Assembly: GCA_035578905.1 (NCBI GenBank)
Contig: JAQJVL010000160.1
Span: 62,001-126,000 of the forward strand
Direction of reading: 5' to 3'
Source of the DNA: Stictocephala bisonia
Lineage: Eukaryota > Arthropoda > Insecta > Hemiptera > Membracidae
Length of the DNA stretch: 64,000 nt
Positions 30,355 through 42,963 of this stretch are shown in pieces. Both the position numbers and the translations under genes were made by a program. Within the stretch, counting starts at the first letter, position 1. Every line of letters begins with the position of its first letter. The notes beneath the pieces are model-generated. The model ran no database searches. It was not told the DNA's origin and saw only the letters and a list, made by a program, of their open reading frames with translations.

Positions 30355-30992
30355 CAGTGGTTCTCAAAGTGCATAACATCACTAGTCAATAACATCACCA
30401 GGTATATTCTTCAAGTGTTTTTGTGAACTGTGTTACAGTTTATTAGACTTCTTGAAATTTTTTCAAGGCAACTTTGTCTACCTCTATTTCTTACAGTTAA
30501 TTAACTCTTGGAAGTATCACTCTTCTGAAACCTTATCTGAAATGTAATGTTTGCTGTTTCAAAAAGCATTTTGTTTTGATAACAAAATTTCAAAATTAAA
30601 TGGGAACGATATTTGTTTATACCATATTTAATTTTTGATTATGTTGATTAATCAATAAAATAACTTGTCTTATAATTAATCAGTAGATCATCACTAGTAA
30701 TGATAAACCATCTAGAAGGGTAGGTAATACTCTTCCATGAATATAGCATATTAGTGTGCCTCTTTCCAATAAATGACTTTCATCATTATGTAGTTTATAT
30801 ATGAATAATTAATTGTTATTTAATTATCATATTACTTGTTGTTGGTAGTCAACTATTAAATGCTGAAATTGTATGATGATCAATTTTTCATTCCAAAAAA
30901 TGTGTTGTTTTTTATTTATTTATTTGGCTTCAAAAACTTGATCTTTTAATTTGATGCTTGCTTCATAAACCAAACAAGTTTGAGAACCATTG
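30355..30992. mobile_element. hAT MITE
   Basis: Ends CAGTGGTTCTCAAAG (30355) and TTTGAGAACCATTG (30992) are hAT-type inverted repeats like those of the full-length element at 21122-23538. 638 bp without coding sequence. The 8-bp flanks do not match, so the copy is old or slightly mis-bounded. Confidence 0.7.
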
Positions 30993-33900
30993 ATTTTTAT
31001 TGATTATGTAATTAATACGTACAGGTTTATTGTTATTACCAAATTTATAAAATATGTTTGGCTTATTTTTTAACTGTATAGTTACATCACATAGTTATTT
31101 ATAGTTATTTACTTACATTCCCCACAAAGACTTTGGTAGAATACACTATTTATTTTTATATTTGGCTCATAATTATAGCAAATGTTCTGTTGTATATTTT
31201 TATATTAGGCCTAAGTAGTTTTTGTGGTGTTAATTTTATGTTAGTAATTCATGCAATTTTATAATTTCATCCTTTTTATTCCGTACAACAGTTAATGAAC
31301 TGGAAGAAAATATATAAATATTTAAAAACTTTAAATGGCAGCTGAGTAGGAACATTTAGATCTTTTAATTATTATGGAGTTGGATGTTTAGATTGCCAAG
31401 ATAGTGGGAACTAAACATACATTTTGTATATAACAATTATGGCTTTAATCTAAGGATGTACATTAATTTTGTTAATATGTAAAGGTTATATGATAATGAA
31501 CAATTTGAATATAGTTGAACATAATCAAGCTCTCTATAATTTATTGTTACTCTCTGTAAGATTTCTTTATCACTAAGCAATTTTAGGTTAGGTTAAAGGG
31601 CACTAGGCCAGGAATTAGTATATTGGAGAGATAGGACCTCAGCAAACTTACCTTAAAAGACAAATTCACCAACACCAGAGTAGTAGTAAAAAACACAATC
31701 TCACAAATTTTCAATACCACTGGCATTTTCTTCAGGTGAATAGAGAGAGAGAGAAGAAATTATTTTTTAAAATCTTATCAAACAATCTTATCCAAAAATT
31801 TCAAAACTTTAATTTTTTAGGGCTGATCAATAAATATATATGTTCTTTAAATATCCAACTATACAATATGAAGTGTACTTAAATATTCTAATTAAGATTT
31901 AATGTATCATGAACTATCCAACTATTTTTTCTTGAAATTTACCAACAAACTATCCAATACTCACTATTTTTTTAAAGTTATTACTTGTTAAGTGGTAAAT
32001 AGTTGGATTACATAAAAACTAATTTTTAATTTTAGTCGACTCATGTTTTAGGACAATTTTTAAACTTTCGTGTATGATAAATTGAATAAAGTGCAACTAA
32101 GCGTTTTGTTTGTTAAAACACTAGACACCGCTACAATACACAATTATATTTACTCGATGTTGTTTGAGGTGTGGTATTTTAAAATTATTGCAAATCTTTA
32201 TCAATAGGCATAAAATAAAATGTATAAGTTTAAATTATAAAAATAATACGTTTAAATTATAATTCTTATTAAAATTGGCTCACAATAATTTAAATTATTG
32301 TTTACCTCAATAATTTGGAGTATCTTTGTGGGTATTTGTAGAATAATAATAAAAATATCATTGTAAGTAAAATAATAAATGTGATGAATAAGTGAAGGAA
32401 GATATTGTGTCATACTTGGCAGTTGTAAACAAACATGAGTAAAATAGCCGACGTGATCTTTCTGGTGCAACTGTAATTTAAAGTATAGAAATGCTTTAAA
32501 GTACAAATGATGTGGACAGTCTCATTTAAACTGGTTCTCTAAAGAAAATGCATTTATTACTTTTTTGTTCACACATTCCATTTGAGACCAGTAAACACAG
32601 TAATATTTATTTTACTGCAAGATAAACCGCATTGCTCGCCTGATTATGATTTTAGAGTTTACTCATGTAAACACACTAGTAGTGTCTTATGTACAAATGA
32701 GGAATTTTCGTTTTCAACCTGCATATTTTTAACTTTTTTAAATGTTAGTGTTTATGAAATTAGTGAAACTGCACACTTTTAAACTGTACATATGACCACA
32801 AATGTTTTTATGTAAGAAATATTAACATAAGCAATTAGTTCTGCTTGGTTGGTCTGATGCTATTTCTATTTAAATTCAACTTTTCTAGACCAAATACTCA
32901 ATAATGAGGTATTTTTTTAGTTAGAACTATTCAATAAAGCTTCCAACATGTTACTATTGTATCAATCTTCTACTCACATTATAAATGTATTTTGTATATT
33001 ATTAAAGCCTTGGAAGCTATGTTACTCTGAATAAACATAGTTAATGTTATGTTACTCAGATAGTTTTTAACTATGCTTAACACTAAACATTTTCAAATTT
33101 TATGGTTACACACGATGATCGTCTAACCAACACATGCTACATGTTTGGATGTACTGCTTCTTGTTCTGTAAGAATACTTAATTCCATGGCTACAGGTTTC
33201 AAGTCTACCGTACACATTTTTGTTTCAGTTTTATTACTCTAGATTTCATCGCTAAGTCATTTGTTATAGTTCCTAAATTTATTTTATGATATCTAAATTT
33301 CATACAAATTTTACTTGATTCATTGTTTAACTTTAAAAAAGCTAAGCTCATTATAAATATTATCTTTAAGGTTCAAAAAAAACTATGCTTTTCATCTATA
33401 CTGTCATTGGGTAAATCTGCTTCTATTTTACTGACTGACCGGTAATACTGTCAAATACTTTAGTGGTAGTATGATATTATTAATCTTATGAACAGTCTGT
33501 CAGTCCAATGATTTGTTAAAATAAATTACAAGAGAAATTCATATTTTATTACTTTGTATAGATTTGAAATATCCACACCCACGCTTTTAGATTTAATTCC
33601 TTTTATGGCCGTATTTTAAACAATAGTTGAATCAAGTAAATAGATAGAGTATCCGCAGCTGTAAAATGGCTTGCTTAGATTATCTTGAGGATCTAGGCAT
33701 CGTATTTCTAACTGGTTCTATGTTTATATGGCTATGTTTACTGGTTCTTTTACTTTAGTAATATAAATACTGAAAATATTAAATAGTTACTAATCATACA
33801 ACTAACCAACTGTTTAGAATTTCTCCAAAATCATCCTATATAAATAAGTTGTCTTTTTTGTATGGAAGAGTATTTGTAGTTTTCTTTTTTTAAATATTTA

Positions 33901-34269
33901 CTATTATAAGGGGAATTCCAATAAGACTCATTCTTTTTTATGTTTTAGAGTGGATATCAATTTAACTTGAGTGAAATAAGGTATTTATTAACTGTGTAAC
34001 ATGATTTTGGACGTGATTCTTTATTCTATGATGGCCCAACTTGTAATAATTTTAATATCATTTTGCAAATTATTGTTTTTCAACCAATCACTGCCACTAC
34101 AGTCCAAAATTCACTGTATTGAACAACTGTTTTTATGCTTAATGCTGCAAATAAACATTTCTCAGGTTATCAAACAAAGTGTATGTTTTTATATTCTTAC
34201 CTTTATATCCATCCCTTGCTAAAGGATCACAATTGTAACTTGTAATAGATGATCACCTATTTATTATCC
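30993..34269. other. Intergenic AT-rich sequence, no gene recognised
   Basis: No ORF with a recognisable domain. A (GA)n run lies at about 31741-31755, next to a cttcaggtg motif. Several canonical AATAAA strings occur by composition alone. Confidence 0.5.
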
Positions 34270-35600
34270 ATTAAGTTTATACCTAAACTCCAACTCACTA
34301 TTCTTCTACTCGTATCGTTTTTTCTCTACACAGGTTGACTTTACAGTCTCTTCCAACTCTCTCTATTATTCTAGTCTCCATTCTGTGTTATCACATTCCA
34401 TATTTATCCTCTTTGTTCAGTGCTAATCCTGATCTGATCTTCTCGTCCTGTGAATGGTCTAACTCTCAGTCTTCTCCCCCATTCTCTCCATTCCAAGGCT
34501 GTCTTTAGTAATATTCTTTCTTCTGTCCTCTGTATGTGGCTATACCACTTATTTGTTATTATTTGTCTTATCCTTTAACGATTCAACCCCAATTTTGCTT
34601 CTTATCAAGTAATTTCTTATTCTATCTCCCTTAGTTTCTCCTTAATTGCTAGTAAGAAACTTAATCCTACCTTGTTAAAGACTTCTTTCCTTCTTTTGGT
34701 CATGCTCATCTTCATTCTCGCTTTCTCTGTTGCTACTTTCCATTTCCCAATTCGATTTCTGAGATTGTTTTCATTTTCCTCCCAAATCATTACATCATCA
34801 ACATATCATATAATGCTTGTGTCTTCATGTTGACTCACTTAAGAACACTGTCCACCACTAAGTTAAGTAGTGTTGGTGATAGTACCTTGTCTTTCCCCGT
34901 CTATTAAGACACAATTTAAACATTTTCTGTATGTGATCCTGATTCTTACAACTGTATTGTGGAGTTGGGGATTCCCATGTTCTTTAAACCTACCCAGATT
35001 TCTTCTCCTCTTATTGTTTCATAGGCTTTTTCTATGTCTAAAGCCAGAGACACACAACGCTTTTCTATAATTTTTCTTGCCGTAAAGACGGCATCGATTG
35101 TAAGTAGATCTGCCAGTTCTGAAACCTTATCGATCCTCTGCAAGATGAGATTTGATTTGATTTATCTAGTGTAGGATTACCACTCATATACTTAAAAGCA
35201 ATGACATAAAAACGCAATCCCTCTATATTTTTCGCTTTTTGTTTTATATCCTTTCAGGAATATAGGTATAATCATGGCTCTCTTCCAGTCTCTTGGTATG
35301 TTTCCTGTATCTGATACAGATCACATTACCTTGCACTTTTCACTTTACATTGAATGCACCTTGGCTACAGGTATAGTATCACTTGTGCCTCTCATCCTCA
35401 GGCAAAGTGTTATCTTCGTCAACAAAACGTTTAATTAGATACTCTCACATTTGTGATTCTAAACATGAATATCTATCCTTGAAGATGATAGAGAATGTGA
35501 CTCTCTTTGGCCATGTCAATAGGATATGCAGCGTTGCACAGTCTTAAGGTACAGAGTTCTGATATAGAGGCAATATCTATTTTTGAATGTTTAAGTATCT
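34270..35600 (-). pseudogene. RTE-like LINE relic
   Basis: Minus strand: TIDAVFTARKIIEKR, VSLALDIEKAYETIRGEEIW and GLKNMGIPNSTIQL (35143-34946). Then GTILSPTLLNLVVDSVLK near 34840-34910 in another frame. These are RT palm blocks of an RTE-type LINE. The rest is shattered by stops; ends are approximate. Confidence 0.7.
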
Positions 35601-36030
35601 TTGAGATAAGCTAACTCTATGTTTGACACTCTTCCTACTTTTACTTTTATTTTGCCAAAAATATTCTAAATGTGCAATTTTTACTATAAATATATTGAAT
35701 AGGATGACTTGTATTAAATTACAATGCATTTTTTCTACAGGTATTTATTATGTATGCCTTATGTGTCTGTCCAAAAAACATAAACTTTTGACTTTATGTT
35801 CAAACTTTAAAATTGCTACTACATTATTACTGTTTTTAAATTAGTTAGAATAAATTAAATTAAATGCTTATTTACAGTTTACTTATCATGAGAAATCTAT
35901 TATTTCTATATCTTTCTTATAATATCCCAAAATAATGAAATACGAGTTAAAATATATTCAAAGAAACGTATGCTCATGAAGACTGTCTCAACCTTCAATG
36001 TGTACTTAATTGGTGAGTGGTGGTGTAGTG
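35601..36030. other. Spacer, nothing recognised
   Basis: AT-rich sequence between two LINE relics. The ORF 35623-35844 has no family signal. Confidence 0.4.
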
Positions 36031-36039
36031 ATGGTAAAA

Positions 36040-36560
36040 TGGTTATCAATTGAACAAAATGTCCTGCAGTAACTTTCTGTCGTCTGAAGACCCCTTGTTT
36101 TCAATTACACTAATCAGCAACATTAAACGAGTGACCTTAGTGTGGTCCACGCATTACGCATCTCATATTCACAAACTACAGTACAAAGTATTCAGAACAG
36201 ATTTTGCAGACTTCAAGGAGTCAGGAGAGGTACAGCCTATCGTGATGTCTCAGCCCCTTCACTTGAGCAAGAATTTCTACTTCCTACACCAGAATGCAGG
36301 AGAAGACTGTTTGACCATATCTTCTAACATAAACTTAATGGAGTAATTGATTCCCCGGAGACTCTTCATATGATACCCTTCTTAATGCCTGCTGGAACCA
36401 GATTTAGGAATCTATTTTTAATTTGCCACTACTCAAATAACTATAGCTACAGGTAACATGGTCCTATGTTCTACTTACAGGCATGGCAACTGCATTCCTT
36501 ATTCTCCAACAGCATCACATGGTTTAAAAAGAAACTACAACAGTAATGCTTGTGAAGGCT
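36040..36560 (+). pseudogene. LINE reverse-transcriptase C-terminal fragment
   Basis: Two overlapping plus frames give VWSTHYASHIHKL then VQSIQNRFCRLQGV, RGTAYRDVSAPSLEQEF and CRRRLFDHIF. This is the post-RT thumb/tail region of many CR1/jockey-type LINEs, followed by a decayed tail to about 36545. Strongly 5' truncated with at least one frameshift. Confidence 0.75.
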
Positions 36561-36656
36561 TTTTAATACTTTGTTCCTCTGTAGGATATTTCACACAGGT
36601 TATGTTTAAAATCCATTATTATTATTGCAGTTTTTATCTTATTGTTCACTTGTAAT

Positions 36657-37924
36657 TGTTGTACCGGGTCATTTGGCCGGTACATTTTGTTACTTGTCGT
36701 CGTGGTTTGCTTGGCTGCCTGGGATCGCTCGTGCGCTGCGATTTGTTTACCTTCGTGGCCGTTGGCTCGGACTCTGTCGTTCCGTGATTCCAGTTCTCGG
36801 TCTGTCGGGTCGACCTGTCCTCGGCTGCCTCTGATCACGACATGTTGTCTAGCTAAGAGACTCTTAAACTCCAGGGTCCTTGAGTGGGACATTTTACCCT
36901 CGGCCTGCCGTCCGGCTGAATTTCTACCTGCTAGCCTGGCCTGAGGACCTTGTCGTAGAGCCATGTTGCGATCCCTACATCTGGGTGTTTTTCTTTAGTC
37001 CTCAGGTCAGTGTGTTCCATTTTGGTTCCCGGCGGCTGAGCTGGGGGTGGGAAAATTAAAGAAAAAAAGTTGTGCGGAACAATGTAATGAGGCCTAGGCC
37101 TAAAAACTGCCCATGAACTTTTTCCGGATGGAACACAGCCAGCCAGATAATTGAATATGGCCAAAATAAAAAAGGAAAAAACAAGAAAGTTGTTTCACCC
37201 ATGTATATACATACATTATAATTTCTGAGAAATTTATCATTACTTTTATTGTTATTCTTTAATTAGTTTATTTTATTGTTATATTTTTTAATTTTATATT
37301 TGTTCGGTCTCTACAGTTAAATTATGGTATTATTTATTTTTATGTTTAGGCCTAGTGATTAAGTTTCTTTGTTTGATTTATTTCAAAATTGTATTTTTGA
37401 TGTCAGTTGGTAATGAAACGGTACCGGGTTATCTTTTATTTTTAATTACTTCTTTCTTAGTTTCACCAAAAGGGGATTATGTATTAATATTTTACTTGGC
37501 TTTAATTCGGAGCTGCCCTGGGACTCCGGCTTACTCCTTGGCCTCGGTGGAATCATGGGATGTGGGCTAAATTACCGGTTAATTGGTGTTGTCATAATTT
37601 TTCGAAATTTTTCATTGTAAGTTTTTTATAAATATTTTGGGTCTGGTATTTCTGCAGATAGGCACTTACAAATTTTGGTATTTATAGCGTTTGTTGTTTT
37701 TGTGTTAGTTTGTTATTTCTTGTTAATTTTGTGTTTCTTGTGGATTTTCAAGTGTAATTTTGATATTGTGGCCTTCTGCCGGTTTTTCAGAATAATTAAT
37801 TAGTTTTCTTAAAAATAAACTACTTTTTGCTCAGCTGCCGAGTTGTGATTTGACCCTCTGACTGCCGCCCGTGATCTTATCGCCTGTCTATTTTTGAGTC
37901 ATTCCCCCCAGTACGGCACGACTT
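36657..37924 (+). mobile_element. Possible solo LTR
   Basis: A stretch of distinct, higher-GC composition begins TGTTGTACCGG at 36657 and ends near CGGCACGACT at 37924, a plausible short inverted LTR end pair. It contains an AATAAA (37815) and an inverted repeat gtaccgg...ccggtac at the start. No internal coding region, primer-binding site or matching target duplication was found, so this remains tentative. The minus ORF at 36563-36964 looks spurious. Confidence 0.3.
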
Positions 37925-38189
37925 CCAGTTTTGGGGGGGGGATGGGTCTCATTGTATATTTCTGAAATTGCTAGTTTATTTTTGGGAAAGTTATGATTTT
38001 TTTAACTAAATGAAGTCATAGTTATCCTCTAACAAATTAACTAATTGAAGATAACAGTTAGGTTAAATTAAAATTAACTGATTAAAGTTAAAAAATAAAA
38101 TTATAAGTTCATTTTTGCATCATAGAAATACTTTATTACTATGATGTTTAATATTCTATACACAATAGCCTTATTATATAAGAAATCAT

Positions 38190-38560
38190 ACAATAAAAAG
38201 GGCTGATTTAACAAAGCTGGGAATTCACCCTTTTCAAAAGAAGCACTCACCAGGTGACTTCTTTTGAAAAGGGGCAATGAATTTATCAATCATCCTAAGC
38301 AGTAAGCAACTTGAAGGAAATGGTCATGTCCAGAAGATTTAGTGTTCATCAAGGAACTAATAACCTTGAACACTTCCTTATCATCAGTAGGGCGTAAGAA
38401 AGGAGAGGGTAATACCATAGACCTTCTACTATACCTTAATACACTAGATAACCTTTGACAGTACTGTAGAGCAACGGGGTCAACTTTTACGGGTTTTACC
38501 ATAGCTATACTACCCAGAGGAAGGGGGTTCACGCCCTGCAACCAGTTCAATCAACTGTTT
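38190..38560 (-). pseudogene. LINE fragment (RT N-terminal linker)
   Basis: Minus strand: FLRPTDDKEVFKVISSLMNT, KSSGHDHF and, after frameshifts, FEKGEFPALLN. This is the endonuclease-RT linker and start of RT (E-V-x-x-I-I-S-S-L-K-N-K-K-S-S-G-x-D) of a CR1/jockey-type LINE. A 16-bp hairpin at 38228-38273 lies inside it. Confidence 0.7.
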
Positions 38561-38582
38561 GTCCTCGAATGTTGACAATTTT

Positions 38583-38760
38583 GCCGGCGTGGTGGCTCAG
38601 TGCTTAAAGGTTTTGGACTGCTGAGCGCAAGGTACAAGAGGTTTGAATCTCCACTGGGCCAATGGTCGGTACTTCACTGGTTGAATAAAGTTCACGCACA
38701 GGCTTGCAAGCCCATGTGAACTGGCGATTAAATTTTTAAAAAATCAAACAAACAAAAATA
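38583..38760 (+). mobile_element. tRNA-derived SINE
   Basis: Starts gccggcgtggtggctcagtg; pol III A box tggctcagtgc at 38593-38603 and B box ggtttgaatctcc at 38640-38652 with normal tRNA spacing. A unique body and an A-rich tail (aaaaaatcaaacaaacaaaa) end near 38758. Target duplication not evident. Confidence 0.75.
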
Positions 38761-38859
38761 GTGGAACACTAGTTAAAAAACAGTCACTATATAAAACACG
38801 ATGTTACTCAAAAAGACCTGCCACAATTCACAAACTCACGTCAATATCGCTGCGGGATG

Positions 38860-39130
38860 CAGGGTTGACTGCTCCTGGAGCAGTCGCTTGTCTCGCAGCG
38901 CAATGCGACGTACATACCCTGCCTAGCTCGGTAGCTAGGAAAACGACCACGGTAACTAGAAACCGTGGAAAACGACTATACCTACATACGTGGATTCGGT
39001 CGGTGCCAAAAATTGCAGCGTTATTCGGCAGCTAAGAAACCGGGCCTTTAAAAAAGCAACCTTCCTAGCCGGTGATAGCTAACTCGCGGATGATGAAGAC
39101 GACGTTCTTTGACGTTTCTCTCAGTACACA
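38860..39130. other. GC-richer stretch with three adjacent hairpins
   Basis: Perfect inverted repeats: gactgctcc/ggagcagtc, cctagct/agctagg and ccacggt/accgtgg follow each other within about 110 bp (about 38870-38975). No ORF or tRNA fold was recognised. Could be the interior of an unidentified repeat or a structured RNA. Confidence 0.35.
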
Positions 39131-39557
39131 TTCTTGGGACCATATATCACCTTTTAACTGTTTTACTGTAATTGTTAACGGGATTTCCCTCTAGATAATG
39201 TTAGAAGTTAAACATTACCAAAATCAACGAATAAGTTATGATTAATCATTAACCCGATGTACGTTCACAATTTATTATAAATAATAAAGTTTATATGAAG
39301 TTCTGTTAGTAGGCCATTGTAGTTAGAGTTATTTATTTATTAACGGTTCAACACCATTTTATAAGCAAGTATTTAGAGTACGTCTAAAATATGTGTAAAA
39401 ATGTATGTAATCGAGTTCAAACCTAACGAAGTGTAACTAAATTTGATAAGATGAGTTGGAGCGTTGCTACTAAACAAAGTTATTTATCTAATTAAATATG
39501 TCACCAGGGCTGAAATATGGGAAAGTAGGATAACTTTCTTAAAATAGGTGAATAACA

Positions 39558-39631
39558 AATAGCTGAGTCGGGAAAGGCACTACTTTTACATCAGAAGATT
39601 CCAAGTTCAAGGCCGCAACATGTTATTTAAC
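39558..39631 (+). mobile_element. tRNA-like SINE head or tRNA pseudogene
   Basis: A-box-like tagctgagtcggg (39560-39572) and B-box-like agttcaaggcc (39604-39614) at tRNA-like spacing. No complete cloverleaf is convincing. Confidence 0.4.
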
Positions 39632-40050
39632 TTTTTGCCTCCTGCGAATTGAGAAATAATATTTGTTAACTTCACATTTAGCGTGTGATTTTATATGTGC
39701 TTTTTTTAATGTTTTAAATGAATTAACTATTTTTCATGTGCGAGCCTCGTATAATAGTATCTTTTAAATAGGCTCCTCAAATATTTATATTTTTCAAGGT
39801 TGAAGGCAGATTACACTGTCTTGGAAGCCACGTGTTTCCAGTGCAATAGCGACGTGACCAGAGTGAAGGCTTGCGCCATCTGTTGTCGTTATCAGTGACT
39901 AATAGGTCTGGTGGTAGAGAACTGACACTTTTATTTGTAATCTTCGCCTTCATCTAAGCAATACCCTTTCTGAACACACGGCTGCTAGTTAAAGGTTTAA
40001 CAACTATTTAAGGAACAATAATTAGTTAAATACAGTTTCCGCCTTCTACA

Positions 40051-41573
40051 ATGTCTTTCGTCCTGGAAGTTACAAAAAAATGGGAAAGATAGCATTGTTT
40101 ATAACAACTACAAATATAGAGAATGTTATTCTATTAAAAGTGGTGATATTGTTTGGCACTGCTTGAGAAAAAATTGCAAAGCGTCTGTGAAAACTGACAA
40201 GAACAAGACTGCTATTTACTACTGTAACGAGGTACACAGTGGGCCACACCCAGTTACCATGCGTGCTCTGGCCTCTACCCCGCCTCAGCGGAGCCAACGT
40301 CTTCCCACAACACCTGATGTAGTAGGAAGTCTTAGTCCCGCAGCTAGTACACCACGAGAAATTACTACTCCGCTTACTGTTTCACCGATTACCACGTTGA
40401 GGGCTAAGCCTGAAATGACCACATTCATTCTAATCCTAAAAAAAACACACCAATAAACAGAAAATACTTATGGGAAGCGAAAACACTTCCAAACTTGCGA
40501 CTGACGCACACAAATCAATAGGTTCGTATACAAGGGCTTGACAACGTAACGTCCTACCTATACGAGATCCGATTTCACACTGATGAATCAACCATGCAAC
40601 TACAAATGGTGGCAAACCCCGCCGCCAGGATGCGCGGAGGGTCCGCCGGCGCGGATTTATCCGCACGTAGCCACCGACGTGTTACTCCATCTACATTACC
40701 AGCAGACTTTGCCTGAACCTAATCCTTCACTTAGCTATGAAGATCTTATGAAGGAAAATTATAGATTAAGACAAGAGCTGATTCAGCTTCGCAATGAGAG
40801 AACGATGCTACTTGATCACTCTATCCAATCGGACCAGCGACTACTTGAATTCACAGAAGACATCTTTGCAGTCAATTCTATTCCATCTAAAATTGGTCAG
40901 GCTTCGCAGATGGACGCATCAAACCTTCACAACAAACCTCCCTGTCAAAAATGTATAATTCTAGAAGAAGAGGTAAATAATATGCTAACTTCTGTAAGGT
41001 GCCTTGAGGAAGAAGCGAAACAAGTGAAAACTCAAGTTTATTCTAAATTCTGCCCCAACTCAACTCAAATAGTATAACCACTTACCCTTTCAAACATCTT
41101 TGAACTATTAAGTACAAATAATGAAGAAATCTCTCAACCTTTTACAATAGTCACTTCTAAAAACAACAAAAATAAAATTAAACAGCATCAATTTCACTTG
41201 CCGTCAACGAAAGCAATTTCGATTAAAATCATCAACAAACAAAATCCTATTTAAGTTTATACTCCATTTTTAAAACCGTTCTAATAGCCGGAGACAGCCA
41301 TGCACGGCAACTTGCTGCTCTAGTAAATGAGAAGACATCTGATCGCACAAAAGTCACCGGTATGTGCAAACCCGGTGCCGGTCTTATGGACATCGTCATA
41401 AACTCCTCCACACAGCCTGACTGTGTGGTGTTGGTTGCTGGGACAAATGACGTGGCTGCTGGGAGACAAGAAATCATCCTCCAAAACATCGAGGGAATAT
41501 TACTGAACATCAGATGGCTTTACTTCGATGCCCGCTTCCAGACGCCGCCGCCACCCCGCTGCGGATGCCATTA
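40051..41573 (+). pseudogene. LINE ORF1: FLYWCH-type finger, coiled coil and SGNH-hydrolase segment
   Basis: ATG at 40051 starts MSFVLEVTK; one extra A in the A-run 40074-40080 shifts the frame. The next frame reads VYNNYKYRECYS, VWHCLRKNCKASVKTD and YCNEVHSGPHP, the Cys/Trp/His pattern of a FLYWCH zinc finger. After a Ser/Thr/Pro-rich linker and a damaged zone (40457-40700), a coiled coil follows (SYEDLMKENYRLRQELIQLR, about 40728-40860). Then an SGNH hydrolase from 41278: IAGDSHARQL (nucleophile block), GAGLMDIV and VLVAGTNDV. The C-terminal D-x-x-H block is missing, the sequence running instead into a Pro-rich tail. In CR1-type elements ORF1 esterase domains are known; a role in RNA or membrane binding is inferred. 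Confidence 0.75.
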
Positions 41574-41789
41574 AGTCCTCCAGCTCTATTCTGCCTCAGC
41601 CATCGCCCCCATCAGTGCCAGAACCCTACAGCTTACCTTACAACACCTACTCCGATGCCATCACCCAAGGATCAGCCAGAAATAGTTTTAAGCCAAGTGT
41701 ACATCATCAAAAAAACTTTTGTATACCAATAAAATTAAAAACAGAGTAGGAACACCAGAATGCAAATCAAAATTAACCAACCAAAATTC

Positions 41790-42725
41790 AAAATTTGAAA
41801 ATAAAACAATAAAACTAATTCGTTTAAATGCTCAAACAGCTACTAATAAGGTAGATGAACTGGATCTCCTGTGCGATCAGATATATTAATTGTCTCTGAG
41901 CATTGTTTTACGCATGAAAATATAAATCTTTTCAAAATTAAAAACTTTGAATTGGCCAGTGTTTATAATCGAAAACATTATAGTGGTGTAGCAATTTTTG
42001 TTAAAAATCATATAAAATTTCAGCAAGTCATAATTAGTTACACATCTGAACTTGATTTTGAGGTCGAAGACATTAAAATCAACTCAAAGCAGCATGGAAA
42101 AATCAATATTATTGGACTGTATCGATCTCCTAATGGTTGTGCTGAAGCTTTCTTTGAAAAGTTCGAAACACTTTTAAATTTGGTCAAAAAAGGGCAATCT
42201 AAATTTTTAATCATGGGGGATTTTAATATTAATGTTTTAAACCACTCACACCCTCTAACCCAGTGGCTCCGTGATATTTTAAACTCTTTTACTCTAAATT
42301 AGAGTGTGAATTCTACAACTCGAATATCTGGCACAACAAAAAAATCCATCGACAACGTTATCACATATATTTTGAATGCTGAGGTCTCTGTACTTGACGC
42401 GGCCATATCGGATCATTTTGCTCAGGAGGTTACGGTCACTGGTTGTTCTCTGGATTTCGAAACCTCAAAGCCCCAGAACCGTAGACTCACTCGTCATCAT
42501 AACATTGTAAACCTTAAAAACTTTCTTGAGTGTGAATCCTGGACTTTCCTCAATCATTATAATGATGCAAATACGATGTACAATGCATTCAATGATCGTT
42601 TAATTTACTATCTAAACATTGCATGTCCCTTTAAATGTTTAAAAAAAGCTCAAGGTCGAAAGAAAAGTTCATGGGTCACCAAAGGGACTTTGATTTCAAG
42701 AGAGAAAATCAAATTCTATCACTAG
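41790..42725 (+). pseudogene. LINE ORF2: apurinic-like endonuclease domain
   Basis: From about 41800: IKLIRLNAQTATNKVDELDL, a disrupted joint near 41868, ILIVSEHCF (catalytic Glu), IIGLYRSPNG, FLIMGDFNINVL and SIDNVITYI with DAAISDHFAQ (catalytic Asp-His). One in-frame TAG at 42300-42302 separates the frames 41871-42302 and 42306-42725. Motif order matches the endonuclease of CR1/jockey-type ORF2. Frame is lost between 42726 and 42963. Confidence 0.85.
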
Positions 42726-42963
42726 ATCTTCATTCGCACACAAAACGAGCGTTTTAAACATTTGTTTAGAAATTATAGAAGAGTGTATAGACAGGTCATA
42801 AAGGCCGCAAAGGCATATGACATTGAAAAAAACTTTAAAATTCAGTGAAAATTTTTCAAAAACTGCTTGGAGCATAATTAATAACTCATCAACGATTTCA
42901 AAATTCTAAAAAAAATCCAAGTCAATAAAAATATACGACAGTGACATAAAGAGAGAAGATCCT

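Noticed and set aside
36563..36964. 133-aa minus ORF rich in Arg, Gln and Thr
   Set aside because: Sits in the possible LTR, looks composition-driven, no family resemblance.
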